The notes beneath the pieces were generated by a model. The model saw nothing but the letters and a program-made list of their open reading frames with translations, made no database searches and had not been told where the DNA came from. 64,000 nt of DNA from JBBTCX01 sp964494205 (GTDB taxonomy: Bacteria > Planctomycetota > Phycisphaerae > UBA1845), in contig CAZBRD010000007.1 of NCBI GenBank assembly GCA_964494205.1, forward strand, positions 186,001 through 250,000. The letters are read 5' to 3'. Positions 40,712-49,748 of the stretch are shown piece by piece (within the stretch, counting starts at the first letter, position 1; every line of letters starts with the position of its first letter). Both the position numbers and the translations under genes were made by a program.

Positions 40712-41152
40712 TCAACCGCCGTTGTGTGACCGAATCCGTGTGCCGCATTCCGGGCGATTGCCCGAAACGTTTCCTTTCAAATCGTATGCGCAATTCGTAC
40801 ATTGTCCTTCGGCTATTTTCCTTGCGTTACGGATCGATCGCTAGGTCATACGAATCGGCAGGTCGATCAAGCCTGCCACGATGCCAAGTGCACCGTAGAA
40901 GAATACGTTAGCTATAACCCAGTAGATCGGAGAACCGACTTGCGGCAGGCCAATGACTATTGACGGTTGCGACCGTTCGTTGGGTGGCGCGATCAGTCCG
41001 GAAAGAAACATGCCCGGAAAGGCGAAGAATACGCACGCACCGCCAAAAAGCGTGACCATCGCACCGAAGATCGCGCCGAAACAGGAGTAGATCACAATTC
41101 GTAAGACGCTGCTGCCGAACAGGCGCAAGAACGTTTGGACCTGTTTGTTCAT
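40712..41152 (-). pseudogene. Zinc-ribbon membrane protein paralogue interrupted by an in-frame TAG
   Basis: The ATG-initiated frame from 41152 encodes about 103 residues with two or three membrane segments and stops at TAG 40841-40843. The same frame then continues for 42 codons to TGA 40712-40714. This tail encodes CTNCAYDLKGNVSGNRPECG, a recognisable zinc ribbon whose third cysteine is replaced by Arg. The complete frame would give 146 residues, almost exactly the length of the intact neighbour (145), and the same domain order. The simplest reading is a decaying duplicate, with the 103-residue membrane part possibly still made. Readthrough or a sequencing error are alternatives. Confidence 0.75.
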
Positions 41153-41158
41153 CAAATC

Positions 41159-42319
41159 CTACCAAGTGATCCTAGCAATCCGCCCCACCGCTTCTCTCGT
41201 CCTCTCCTCGCTCACCGTCAGCGCAAAGCGGATATAGTCCTCGCCGGCTTTGCCGAAGCCGATGCCCGGGATTGTGACCACGTTGGCTTTCTCAAGAATC
41301 TGCGTGACGGTGGTCATGGAGTCGAAACCGCTCGGGCAGCGGACCCAGACGTAGAAGGTGGCTTCGGGTGATCGCACGCGCCAGCCGGCTGCCTGCAACC
41401 CTTCGACGAGCACATCGCGGCGGCGGCGATACATCTCGATTTGGTCGCGAACTTCCTTGCCGTCGACGTTGCGAAGTCCGGCGATGGCTGCGTCCTGCAC
41501 GGCTGTAAAGACGCCGGAGTCGAGGTTGTTCTTCAGCTTCGCGAGTGCGGCCAATGCGTCGCGATTGCCGATCGCGAAACCCACGCGCCAGCCGGTCATG
41601 TTGAAGGTCTTCGAGAACGAGTGCAGCTCGATGCACGTTTCCTTTGCACCGGCGATTTCGAGGATGCTCGGCGGCGGCTGATCGAAGTAGGTTTCGCTGT
41701 AGGCCGCATCGTGGGCGAGGAGGATGTTGTACTCCTTCGCGAAAGCGACCGCTTCTTCGAAGAACTCGCGCGAGGCGCAGGCGCCGGTCGGGTTGTTCGG
41801 ATAGTTGAGGAACATCAGGCGCGCACGGCGGCGGACGTCATTCGGAATCTCATCCAGCTTTGGCAGCCAGTTGTTCTGCTCAGCCAGCGGCATGAAGTGC
41901 GGCGTTGCGCCGGCGAAGATCGTGCCCGATGTGTACACGGGATACCCCGGTTCCGGGACCAGCGCCACGTCGCCCGGGTTCAGTACAGCCAGCGGCAGAT
42001 GCCCGATGCCCTCCTTCGAACCAATCAGCGCGATGACTTCGCCTGCCGGGTCGAGACTGAACCCGAATCGCTTCTGGCAGAACTCGGTCACGCTTTGGCG
42101 AAAATCGAGCGAGCCGACGCCCAGGGGGTATCGATGGTGCGGCGGGCGGCGGATGGCTTCGCTCATTTCATCGATGATGAACGGCAGCGTCGGCTGGTCC
42201 GGGTCGCCCACGCCGAAGTCGATCACATCGCGACCGGCGGTGATGGCTTCGCGCTTGCGGCGGTCGATTTCCACGAATAGATACGGCGGCAGTTGATTCA
42301 GTCGATCAGCGGTAAACAT
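41159..42319 (-). CDS. dapL: LL-diaminopimelate-type aminotransferase (PLP class I/II)
   Basis: A 386-residue fold-type I aminotransferase. IDFGVGDPDQPT near the N-terminus, HHRYPLGVGSLDFR, the GSKEGIGHL cofactor segment, PEPGYPVYTSGTIFAG, FLNYPNNPTGA, DAAYSETYFD and the Schiff-base lysine in SFSKTFNMTGWRVGF match the DapL/AspC group. The GDPDxPTP opening and HxYP motif favour LL-diaminopimelate aminotransferase, the lysine and peptidoglycan precursor route used in planctomycetes. Another aromatic or alanine aminotransferase specificity is possible. The ATG at 42319 was chosen; the frame extends upstream through a repeat. Confidence 0.85.
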   Translation of the reverse strand: MFTADRLNQLPPYLFVEIDRRKREAITAGRDVIDFGVGDPDQPTLPFIIDEMSEAIRRPPHHRYPLGVGSLDFRQSVTEFCQKRFGFSLDPAGEVIALIGSKEGIGHLPLAVLNPGDVALVPEPGYPVYTSGTIFAGATPHFMPLAEQNNWLPKLDEIPNDVRRRARLMFLNYPNNPTGACASREFFEEAVAFAKEYNILLAHDAAYSETYFDQPPPSILEIAGAKETCIELHSFSKTFNMTGWRVGFAIGNRDALAALAKLKNNLDSGVFTAVQDAAIAGLRNVDGKEVRDQIEMYRRRRDVLVEGLQAAGWRVRSPEATFYVWVRCPSGFDSMTTVTQILEKANVVTIPGIGFGKAGEDYIRFALTVSEERTREAVGRIARITW

Positions 42320-42353
42320 GCGAACTAAGGTAACGGGCGACGGGGACCATGCA

Positions 42354-42385
42354 AGGCGGGACGTGGCGGGTGAAACCCGCCCTAC
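42354..42385. repeat. Partial R1 repeat
   Basis: GGCGGGACGTGGCGGGT with ACCCGCCCTAC reproduces one half of the double-hairpin element seen at 1661 and 38196. It lies about 35 bases upstream of the dapL start, so it is in its promoter or leader. Confidence 0.7.
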
Positions 42386-42546
42386 ATTTGTTGATGCAAG
42401 ACTACCACCGATGCGGCTCCGTTCTAGAGCAAACAATGCCGGTATTGGACGACAGCCCGAATTAACTTCGCAGCCGCCCGCGCGTCTTATGATGCGGGGG
42501 CGGAAAACGGTCGTCGAGCCAATGCGATTCGATCGAGGAAAAACCG

Positions 42547-43992
42547 ATGAAAATGCTCATTCTATTGATCATGTATCTAGCAGCCATGCTTCAGGCGGTT
42601 GAGGTGCGGGCTGAGGCAGCGAAACCCGAAACGGTCATCATTCGTGGCGAGTCGCTCACGGTTTGGCCGCGGGAGAACCTCGTCCAGCGCGGGTTCGACA
42701 TTCCTGACGTGCCTCGCGATCAGAACGCAGCCTGGGCCTACATCGACGCGGCCAACAAGTACGTTGAGGTTCCGCCGGAGCTTTCGGAAACCTTCGACTA
42801 CGCCGTGTCGAAACAATGGCCGACGAATCAAACCGCACTCGCTGAGTTCATTGCCTCCGAGCCAAACAGCGAGGCCATCGCATTGACTGAGAAAGCCTCG
42901 CGAATGGATCGCTGCGTGATGCCGCGATTCGGCGACCCGAGCGGCAGCGTCATCACCATGCTGCTGCCGAACCTCTCGTCGCTTCGTCACTTGGCCAAGC
43001 TGCTTGTGGCCGACGGTCATCGCCTCGAATCCGAAGGCAAATACGACGAAGCGCTCCTGCGGTATCAAACGGTGTTGCGGATGGGAGAACACCTCTCGCA
43101 AGGAAGTATGCTCATCGAAAGTTTGGTCGGCCTTGCCGTTTGGAATCTTGGCAATGAGGCCATTACCAATCTGGTCCTGCGTCACGAACACTCCGCAAGT
43201 TGGTTTGCACAAGTGCAGAAGAAACTGGAAGAGCACGCGACAAAAATTCCCAATATCGAGAGTGGTCTCGAAGGCGAAAGCGCCATCGGGCCCGGCGTGG
43301 TTGACGAGATTTGTGCATCGCCTTTCAAAATGTCCTTCGTACTATCAAGCGTCGCAAACGGCGGTGGCGGTGGAAACGTTGGCACAGCGACTGCGGCAGG
43401 AAACACCGGCGAAGGTTGGGCACGGCTCGAAAAACGCGTTGGCCAACTTCTGTATCCCGACCGGACGATCAAGAAACACCTCGCGGATTATTACGATTTG
43501 CTGAAGCGGCGCGCCAAGTCCGGCCTGCGGGACCCGGCCTCTCGTTCGTTCAATGAAGAGAAGTACATCAACGACGTTGTGCCCAAGTGGGATGTGTTGA
43601 CGAAAACTCTGTTGCCCGCCTTGGCCAAGGCGCAAGACATCAGCGAACGAACGAAAGCAAACGCGGCGCTAGCGTACGGTGCGGTGGCGCTGCGGCGCTA
43701 TGCGGTTGAGCACGAAGGCAAACAACCTGAAAAACTGGCGGACGCAGTATCAACAGAAAAACAAGCACTTTTGACCGATCCGTTCTCCGGCTCGCCGCTT
43801 ATCCATCGCCGCACCACCGACGGGTGGACTCTCTACAGCATCGGGCTGAATCAGAAAGACGACGGCGGCCAAACCGGTAATCGCTGGGATCAATTGGACA
43901 TGGTTATCAACTATCCGCCGCAGTCGCTTGATCCGTTCGTTCCAAGGTCGGCCGACGGAGGCAATCAGAATGTCGGTCAGCCGCAAAAATGA
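42547..43992 (+). CDS. Exported protein of unknown function with pseudopilin-like C-terminal segment
   Basis: A 481-residue protein with a signal peptide (MKMLILLIMYLAAMLQAVEVRAEA) and a GAGG ribosome-binding site. The body is helical with a short TPR-like stretch (about 155-185). A Gly-rich loop (NGGGGGNVGTA) follows near 275. The C-terminus reads LTDPFSGSPLIHRRTTDGWTLYSIGLNQKDDGG, a segment also found at the ends of other planctomycetal exported proteins related to pseudopilin-like DUF1559 or type II secretion proteins. No enzyme motif was recognised. The next gene, 115 bases downstream on the same strand, also ends with a pseudopilin-like tail. Confidence 0.72.
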   Translation: MKMLILLIMYLAAMLQAVEVRAEAAKPETVIIRGESLTVWPRENLVQRGFDIPDVPRDQNAAWAYIDAANKYVEVPPELSETFDYAVSKQWPTNQTALAEFIASEPNSEAIALTEKASRMDRCVMPRFGDPSGSVITMLLPNLSSLRHLAKLLVADGHRLESEGKYDEALLRYQTVLRMGEHLSQGSMLIESLVGLAVWNLGNEAITNLVLRHEHSASWFAQVQKKLEEHATKIPNIESGLEGESAIGPGVVDEICASPFKMSFVLSSVANGGGGGNVGTATAAGNTGEGWARLEKRVGQLLYPDRTIKKHLADYYDLLKRRAKSGLRDPASRSFNEEKYINDVVPKWDVLTKTLLPALAKAQDISERTKANAALAYGAVALRRYAVEHEGKQPEKLADAVSTEKQALLTDPFSGSPLIHRRTTDGWTLYSIGLNQKDDGGQTGNRWDQLDMVINYPPQSLDPFVPRSADGGNQNVGQPQK

Positions 43993-44107
43993 AGGAACTA
44001 TCTGTTCAGGTCAAACGGCGGTCATGCGATTGCTCACTCAAAGTAATGAGCGACCCAGCACAGACATGCGAAGTAACACGGTAAGGTTCTCAAAAGGTTG
44101 CCAGCCA

Positions 44108-46201
44108 ATGACGCATAGAAGAATCACGGCCATGACACTGACAATTCTCATCGCGATAGGAACGGGAGCGACAACATGCTTTGCCAGTGATACAACGCCC
44201 GCGACTACAACCGATCCTGCAAAGCAAACCAACCGCGTTTACCATTCGATTCCCGCCGACGCGTTCTTTGTGGCCTACGTGCGCGACGTCGACGAGGCGC
44301 TTACGCAGCCGCTGCTGGAACCGATCTTCCAGGAAGCGCCTGAAGCCAAACCGGTGTTCACCGCATTGACCGACGCGTTCGATGGCCCCCTCGCCGTCTC
44401 GATTTCCGGCACGCCCATCATGCCGTTTCTCTGGCGATTCGCGATTCTAACTCAGACGAATCTGGATGACGTCACCTTTAGCGAGCGACTCGGTACGCTG
44501 GCCACTGCATGGAACGCTTCACCGCTTAGTGTCATGGGTTCGCTAACTTATGTTGCAGGCGAGGTCGATCGAATTCTGTTTGCCGGCCCGGCCTCGTTTT
44601 CGGTTGACGTCATCCACCGAGACGACCTAATCATCGCGACGACTCTCGTCGGTTTCGATCAGTGGTTGCAGACCGCGCCCCCCGAAGGCCTGTTTGCGAA
44701 CAAGGCGGAATGGGGGCGAATGAATAATGGCCTGTCACCTGCACCGGCAGCTTTCGCATACCTTGACCTTCGTGCTATCGTGCCGTTGACCATGATGCCG
44801 CTGGGAAATAGCCTGCCGAAACTGTACGACGCATTGCAACTCGCCTACGTGCAAAGTGCGGCCCTCATCATCGGGCAAACGCCGCCGATTGTTGTTGCAC
44901 CAGACGAGAAAATGGCCCAAGCATCCGACTCGAATAAGAAGTCGACAAAACCGAATGAAAAGACGGATGAACTACTCGTTGAAGGAAAACCGGTCGTACG
45001 ACTCGCATTGTCCGTCAAGAACGATGCGCCAGGGCCGTGGCACCTCATCGCGTCCAACCCCATCATGCCGACACTGACTACCGCTTACCCGACTGACACG
45101 ACCATTTTTTTGCACAGCTCCATGAGTTCCGGTGCGGGGCTGATGGACGACGTCCTCGCGTTTCAGAAAACGATCGATACCGTGCTTACGGATGAATATG
45201 CTCAGGAACGGGCTGATTTCAAACGCGACGTCGGCTTCGACCCACACAGCGACTTTCTCGCCAATCTCGCGGGTGAATGGGCGTTCGGTGGCAAACTCGG
45301 CGAGCACGGCATCGAACAGCCATTGTTCACCGCCCGGATTGCGGACGAAGATCGATTCCGCGCGCAGTTGCGATCGTTGCGCGATTACTTCAAACTTCAG
45401 ACGACAATCACGACTTATCGTGGCGTCAACATCGAGACCGCCGAGCGCAACGCGGGTAACTTCTCGTTTGCGATGGCGAGGAAGACGCTGCTGATTTCTT
45501 CGGAGCCGCAGGCCGTCGCCGACGCGATCGATGCCCTGATCGACAAGAAGAACCTGTCGCAATCGCGCGACTTCGTCGCCGCCGGCAAACACATCAGCGA
45601 ACCGACCGCCAAGTTCGGCTACGTTGACCTCAGGGCCGTCAATGAGCTTGTCCGCTCAGCCATCCCGACTCCGAAGACTCGCGACGCACTCACTCGTGCA
45701 GCCGCAAAGGGCGATCTCGTCATGACCGTCGTCCCGCGAAATGGAGCCATCACGGCTGATTTTTACATCGGACAGGAACTTGGTACAGCCGCCACGCTCG
45801 CCATCTGCGATTCAATGAAAGAAGTTCAGAAACAAAGCGCTCGTACGGTCTCGATGGCCAACATGCGCGGCATCGTGATGAGCTGCATCATTTACGCGGC
45901 GGACAACAAGAATCAGTGGCCGCCGTCGCTGGACGAGTTGGTCAAGACCAACTTCATCGCCCCCCAAGTGCTGAATAGTCCTTACGAATCGCAGGATGCC
46001 GCAGCATCGACCGAGCCATTCTTTCTTTACCGACCAGTTGCGAATCCAACCGCCGTCAAAGAGCCAGCCAAGGAAGTCGTGCTGGCGGAGTCGAAGATTC
46101 GCGAGGGCGGTGCCTGCTTTGCTTTCATGGACGGCCACGTCGAGTACATCACCGGACAACAGGCGGAAAGACTGCTGGCTATGATGAAGAAGGTGAAATG
46201 A
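44108..46201 (+). CDS. Exported protein of unknown function with prepilin-like C-terminal domain
   Basis: A 697-residue protein with a signal peptide (TAMTLTILIAIGTGATTCFA). Residues about 45-560 show a repeated alpha/beta layout beginning IPADAFFVAYVRDVDEAL, reminiscent of DUF3352-like proteins. The last 110 residues (MANMRGIVMSCIIYAADNKNQWPPSLDEL ... AFMDGHVEYITGQQA) match the soluble domain of planctomycetal pseudopilins but without the N-terminal prepilin helix. The ATG at 44108 was chosen because the upstream frame overlaps the preceding gene. A link with a surface or secretion assembly is an inference. Confidence 0.75.
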   Translation: MTHRRITAMTLTILIAIGTGATTCFASDTTPATTTDPAKQTNRVYHSIPADAFFVAYVRDVDEALTQPLLEPIFQEAPEAKPVFTALTDAFDGPLAVSISGTPIMPFLWRFAILTQTNLDDVTFSERLGTLATAWNASPLSVMGSLTYVAGEVDRILFAGPASFSVDVIHRDDLIIATTLVGFDQWLQTAPPEGLFANKAEWGRMNNGLSPAPAAFAYLDLRAIVPLTMMPLGNSLPKLYDALQLAYVQSAALIIGQTPPIVVAPDEKMAQASDSNKKSTKPNEKTDELLVEGKPVVRLALSVKNDAPGPWHLIASNPIMPTLTTAYPTDTTIFLHSSMSSGAGLMDDVLAFQKTIDTVLTDEYAQERADFKRDVGFDPHSDFLANLAGEWAFGGKLGEHGIEQPLFTARIADEDRFRAQLRSLRDYFKLQTTITTYRGVNIETAERNAGNFSFAMARKTLLISSEPQAVADAIDALIDKKNLSQSRDFVAAGKHISEPTAKFGYVDLRAVNELVRSAIPTPKTRDALTRAAAKGDLVMTVVPRNGAITADFYIGQELGTAATLAICDSMKEVQKQSARTVSMANMRGIVMSCIIYAADNKNQWPPSLDELVKTNFIAPQVLNSPYESQDAAASTEPFFLYRPVANPTAVKEPAKEVVLAESKIREGGACFAFMDGHVEYITGQQAERLLAMMKKVK

Positions 46202-46256
46202 TCCTGCACTCAAGTTCAGTGGTCGTGATGCAATTCTGCTGATTATTGCGCTATTG

Positions 46257-48488
46257 CTATTCTGTTTTGGCGGCTACGGGTTCGGTTGGCGCGGCCGAGT
46301 TCAATCGTTCGCGCACGCTTCGCACGTCGAGGATCACGATTTCACCAGTCGTGGAAGCGGTTGCGAGACGCTTGCCGTCGTTGCTGAACGAGAGATCCCA
46401 AATGGTCTCTTTGTGCGGTCGGAGACTGGCAACGACGTCACCATTCGATGTATCCAGAATCGTGCAGACTTGCGACCCTGCCGCGATGCGCGATCCGTCG
46501 GGGCTGAACGCGACACGGTTGACCTCGCTGTTGGCCACTGATCGGCTCCAAAGGGACTTGCCATCGATGGTCCAAAGTCGAACTGTTCCGTCCCCACCGG
46601 CAGAAGCTACGAGTTTTCCGTCTGAACTGAAGATCGCGTGCATGACGCTGCCCTTGTGCCCATGCATGGCACTTTCTTCCAATCCCGTTTCAGTATTCCA
46701 AACTCGCACTGCACCGTCTGTACCTGCCGAGACTAATCCCCATCCAATGGGACTAAACTCGATTGAAGTGATCCCCTTCTCAAAACCGTTCAACTCCTTT
46801 GGTTCTTCACTGCCATCAACATCCAAAATCTTGATGCCCGGTCTGCCGCGTAGCGCAGTTGCGACTCTTCGCCCGTCGGCACTAATGGCCGCGTAGTAAA
46901 TGCCAACATCATGCTCGAACTTTCGATACAATTCGCCCGTCGCACCATCCCAAACCTTCGCGGTTTTGTCCCACGAACACGACAGCACCCGTCCGTCGTC
47001 AGCCGCCGAAACCGTGTTCGTCGTGTTGCCCTCGTGTGCGATCCACGACTTCAGAACCTTGTTCGTCGCAGTGTCCCACGTTGTGATCGTTCCATCGTGG
47101 TTGCATGAGTAGAGCACACGATCATCTTTGGAGAACTGCACCGCATAGCAGCCGGAAGCTTTCATCAGCCGTACGTCGCCGTAGTCCTCAAACGTCGCAT
47201 CCCATTGTCGAACTTCGCCGCCGACGCCGGCCGAAATCAACCGCTTGCCATCGCGACTGAACACGACCGACCACAAACCGGCTTCGTGCCCGCGAAGCAC
47301 TGCCAGCTCTTTGAAGGTCGTGAGATCCCAAAGGCGAACGAGATTGTCATGCGAGCCCGTCACGATCCGGCGTCCGTCGGGGCTAAAGGTCGTGGCCGTC
47401 ACCCATCCATCGTGCTTCATCGTCCCCAGCAATTCGCCCGAGATCGCATCCCAAACTCGCGCGGTGTGATCCTTCGAGCCCGCGACAATCTTCTCGCCAT
47501 CCGGACTAAAGTCCACGCAATTGAGCGCCGTGTACAAATCCTCCTCGGGCACTTTCAGCGACGTTGTTCGCTCCGGTTTGTCGGTTTCCCACACATCCAC
47601 TTGGCCGTGCCACGTCGACGCGACAACGCGTTTACCGTCGGGACTGAACCGGATCATGCTGATCGGCTTCTCGCCACCGGTGAGCGTCGCGATCACCTCG
47701 CCTGATTTTGCATCCCAGATCTTGATCGTGCCCAGCACATACGGAGCTTCGGACAACGCCGTATACGACGAAGTAGCCACGCGATGGCCGTCCCCGCTGA
47801 ACACGATTCCCGTCACAGGCTTATCGTGCCCGCGAAATACGAGGCGTTCCTCACCTGTTTTCGCATCCCACAGCTTCGCGACGTTGTCGCGACCTGTGGT
47901 GCCGATCAGTAATCCATCAGGCGAGAAGGCCGTGCGAAACATTTGACCTTCGTGCGCCTTCTTGCTGAGCAGTTCCTTACCCGTTAACGCATCGAGAACA
48001 CACAAGACACCATCGTCGCGCGCCAGCGCCAGCATTGTGCCATCCGGCGACACCGCTATTTCAAACACCGTCGTGTTCACGTTTGCGAGTACGCCGAGGC
48101 TCTGGTCCACCTGCGAACTAAAGTACGACCACTCCCAGTTACGAAATGATCCGGGAGCCTTTGCCAACCACCGTTTAGCTGCAGAAATCTCATTCAGCCG
48201 CAACGACGCTTCTGCCGCCCCGATGTGAGCGAGATAGGATTGCCATTCCGGATTTTCTCGCATTGCCTTTTGGAACACGTGCGGTTGTTTAGCAAGCAGC
48301 TCTTGCATCTTGGCATGTAGGGCTTCGCTTCTTGCTGCCTGAGCTTCCGAGCTAATCTCTCGGCTCTCTCCTGTGGGCTTCTCCTCCAGGCATGCCCGAT
48401 CAGCAGCAAGCCCTTGAGTGCCAATCGTTGGCATCGATAAGACGGACACGAGCGCGACTAAGTATCGCTGGCGGTTCGGAAGCGACAT
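46257..48488 (-). CDS. Exported WD40 beta-propeller protein
   Basis: A 743-residue protein with a signal peptide (hydrophobic stretch to GLAADRA) and a helical region of about residues 45-130. Some thirteen WD40-type repeats then run to the end. Typical units are VFEIAVSPDGTMLALARDDGVLCVLDALTGKEL and FSPDGEKIVAGSKDHTARVWDAISGEL, indicating two stacked or one large propeller. This architecture (export signal plus helical linker plus WD40) is common in planctomycetes, often detached from Ser/Thr kinases; no kinase domain is present here. It is a likely protein-interaction scaffold in the periplasm. No ribosome-binding site precedes the ATG. Confidence 0.87.
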   Translation of the reverse strand: MSLPNRQRYLVALVSVLSMPTIGTQGLAADRACLEEKPTGESREISSEAQAARSEALHAKMQELLAKQPHVFQKAMRENPEWQSYLAHIGAAEASLRLNEISAAKRWLAKAPGSFRNWEWSYFSSQVDQSLGVLANVNTTVFEIAVSPDGTMLALARDDGVLCVLDALTGKELLSKKAHEGQMFRTAFSPDGLLIGTTGRDNVAKLWDAKTGEERLVFRGHDKPVTGIVFSGDGHRVATSSYTALSEAPYVLGTIKIWDAKSGEVIATLTGGEKPISMIRFSPDGKRVVASTWHGQVDVWETDKPERTTSLKVPEEDLYTALNCVDFSPDGEKIVAGSKDHTARVWDAISGELLGTMKHDGWVTATTFSPDGRRIVTGSHDNLVRLWDLTTFKELAVLRGHEAGLWSVVFSRDGKRLISAGVGGEVRQWDATFEDYGDVRLMKASGCYAVQFSKDDRVLYSCNHDGTITTWDTATNKVLKSWIAHEGNTTNTVSAADDGRVLSCSWDKTAKVWDGATGELYRKFEHDVGIYYAAISADGRRVATALRGRPGIKILDVDGSEEPKELNGFEKGITSIEFSPIGWGLVSAGTDGAVRVWNTETGLEESAMHGHKGSVMHAIFSSDGKLVASAGGDGTVRLWTIDGKSLWSRSVANSEVNRVAFSPDGSRIAAGSQVCTILDTSNGDVVASLRPHKETIWDLSFSNDGKRLATASTTGEIVILDVRSVRERLNSAAPTEPVAAKTE

Positions 48489-48551
48489 GCATTTTCTCGC
48501 AAAACCTTCTTACTTTCGTGGATAGATGACAAATCACTCGGGCAGCAACGA

Positions 48552-48908
48552 CTATCCCTGCTTCACAGGCTTCCAAAGCCCGAACACCGTGCCTTCCGGA
48601 TCGCTGAACCACGCGAAGTGGCCCATGTTCGGTACTTCCTGCGGCGGGACCACGATCTTTCCACCTAACTCAGTGGCCTTCGCGAGATACTTTTCCAGAT
48701 CATCCACCTGCGCATACACGAGCATGTAGTTGTGCGGCTCGTGGCCCAACGCGGTGAAGTGCCCCATGATGCCCTCTTTCGCTCCGGTATCGATCATTTC
48801 CGCCGGGCCATACGCCGACGTCGTCCAACCGAACAGTTTTTTGTAGAACCCAGCCGACTTCGCCGAATCCCGACAACCGATCTCAAAGTGAATAATCGGT
48901 GCTCCCAT
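48552..48908 (-). CDS. VOC (glyoxalase/bleomycin resistance fold) family protein
   Basis: A 118-residue single-module protein. IIHFEIGCRDSAKSAGFYKKLFGW at the N-terminus and GHFAWFSDPEGTVFGLWKP at the C-terminus are the paired beta-alpha-beta-beta-beta halves of the VOC superfamily, with candidate metal ligands His7 and the Glu of DPEG. The family includes glyoxalases, dioxygenases and resistance proteins; the specific activity is not predictable. It has a GGAGA ribosome-binding site and stands alone upstream of the WD40 gene. Confidence 0.85.
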   Translation of the reverse strand: MGAPIIHFEIGCRDSAKSAGFYKKLFGWTTSAYGPAEMIDTGAKEGIMGHFTALGHEPHNYMLVYAQVDDLEKYLAKATELGGKIVVPPQEVPNMGHFAWFSDPEGTVFGLWKPVKQG

Positions 48909-49024
48909 ACATGATCTCCTTTCGAATTATCAACTTATTGGATTTAGTGACACACAATGGCACTTTTAGCCAGGCAACCTGTCTCCAAGTTTGGCAACTG
49001 ACTCTTGGTCTTAGGTTTTCGGAT

Positions 49025-49645
49025 TTAGGATTTTGGTTTTTCCCAGCCCGTCCCCACGACCAGCAATCGCTCCACGTAATCGCGTAAGCTCGTAATGGCT
49101 GCGTCGTAGGCGCGGAGATCGCGATACGTGCGCGCCAGCATCACGGCCCCTTCCATTGTTGTGAGAACGAAAATCGCGAGCTGGTCCGCGTCCAATTCCG
49201 GCGGCAGCCGCGGCGCAGCTTCGCGAAAGCACTCCGCGACAGCCTTGAGCCAATTGTCAAAGTTCTCCACCAGTAGTCGTCGCGTGTTTGGATGTGTCTC
49301 AGCCAGCTCGAGCGCCAGATTCCCGATCGGGCAACCGTGCGAGAACTCGTTCATGATCAGCATTTGGCGATACCCTGCCATCAGCCCGAACACGCGTTCG
49401 ATCGGGTCATCGATGCGATCCCAAATCGGCTGCAAGACCTCGGGCCAAAGCGACAGCTTTCGCCGTTCGAGCGTGGCCGCGAGCAGGTCCTCTTTGGTGG
49501 GAAAGAAGTAATAAAGGCTTCCTGGCCGTGCCCCCGCCCTCTTGGCGATTTCCGCAAGGCCCGTATTCCCGTACCCTTGGAACACAAACAGCTCCATGGC
49601 CGCTTCGATGAGCTTCTCACGCGTATCTGTCGTGTTTTCTGCCAT
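49025..49645 (-). CDS. TetR family transcriptional regulator
   Basis: A 206-residue repressor. The N-terminal helix-turn-helix reads TREKLIEAAMELF, GYGNTGLAEIAKRAGARPGSLYYFFPTKEDLL, the canonical TetR DNA-binding domain. The C-terminal ligand domain includes SHGCPIGNLALE and LDADQLAIFVLTTMEGAVMLARTYRD, like the LmrA/YxaF-type or AcuR-like subgroup. An 18-base imperfect palindrome lies 11 bases upstream of its start, suggesting autorepression. The gene follows an efflux adaptor gene on the same strand, so control of that efflux function is plausible. Confidence 0.92.
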   Translation of the reverse strand: MAENTTDTREKLIEAAMELFVFQGYGNTGLAEIAKRAGARPGSLYYFFPTKEDLLAATLERRKLSLWPEVLQPIWDRIDDPIERVFGLMAGYRQMLIMNEFSHGCPIGNLALELAETHPNTRRLLVENFDNWLKAVAECFREAAPRLPPELDADQLAIFVLTTMEGAVMLARTYRDLRAYDAAITSLRDYVERLLVVGTGWEKPKS

Positions 49646-49655
49646 AATCGCCTTA

Positions 49656-49673
49656 TAGTTGGTTGACTAACTA
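49656..49673. promoter_or_regulatory. Probable TetR operator
   Basis: TAGTTGGTTGACTAACTA is an imperfect palindrome (TAGTT-x-GT-xx-AC-x-AACTA) directly upstream of the tetR start in an AT-rich stretch. Size and symmetry fit a TetR dimer site. Confidence 0.65.
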
Positions 49674-49748
49674 GTGATCAGTGTAAATATATGAACTTGG
49701 AGTGTCAAGAGAAAATCATTTGCACTGCGTCGGGCAGGTAGTTGGAAG

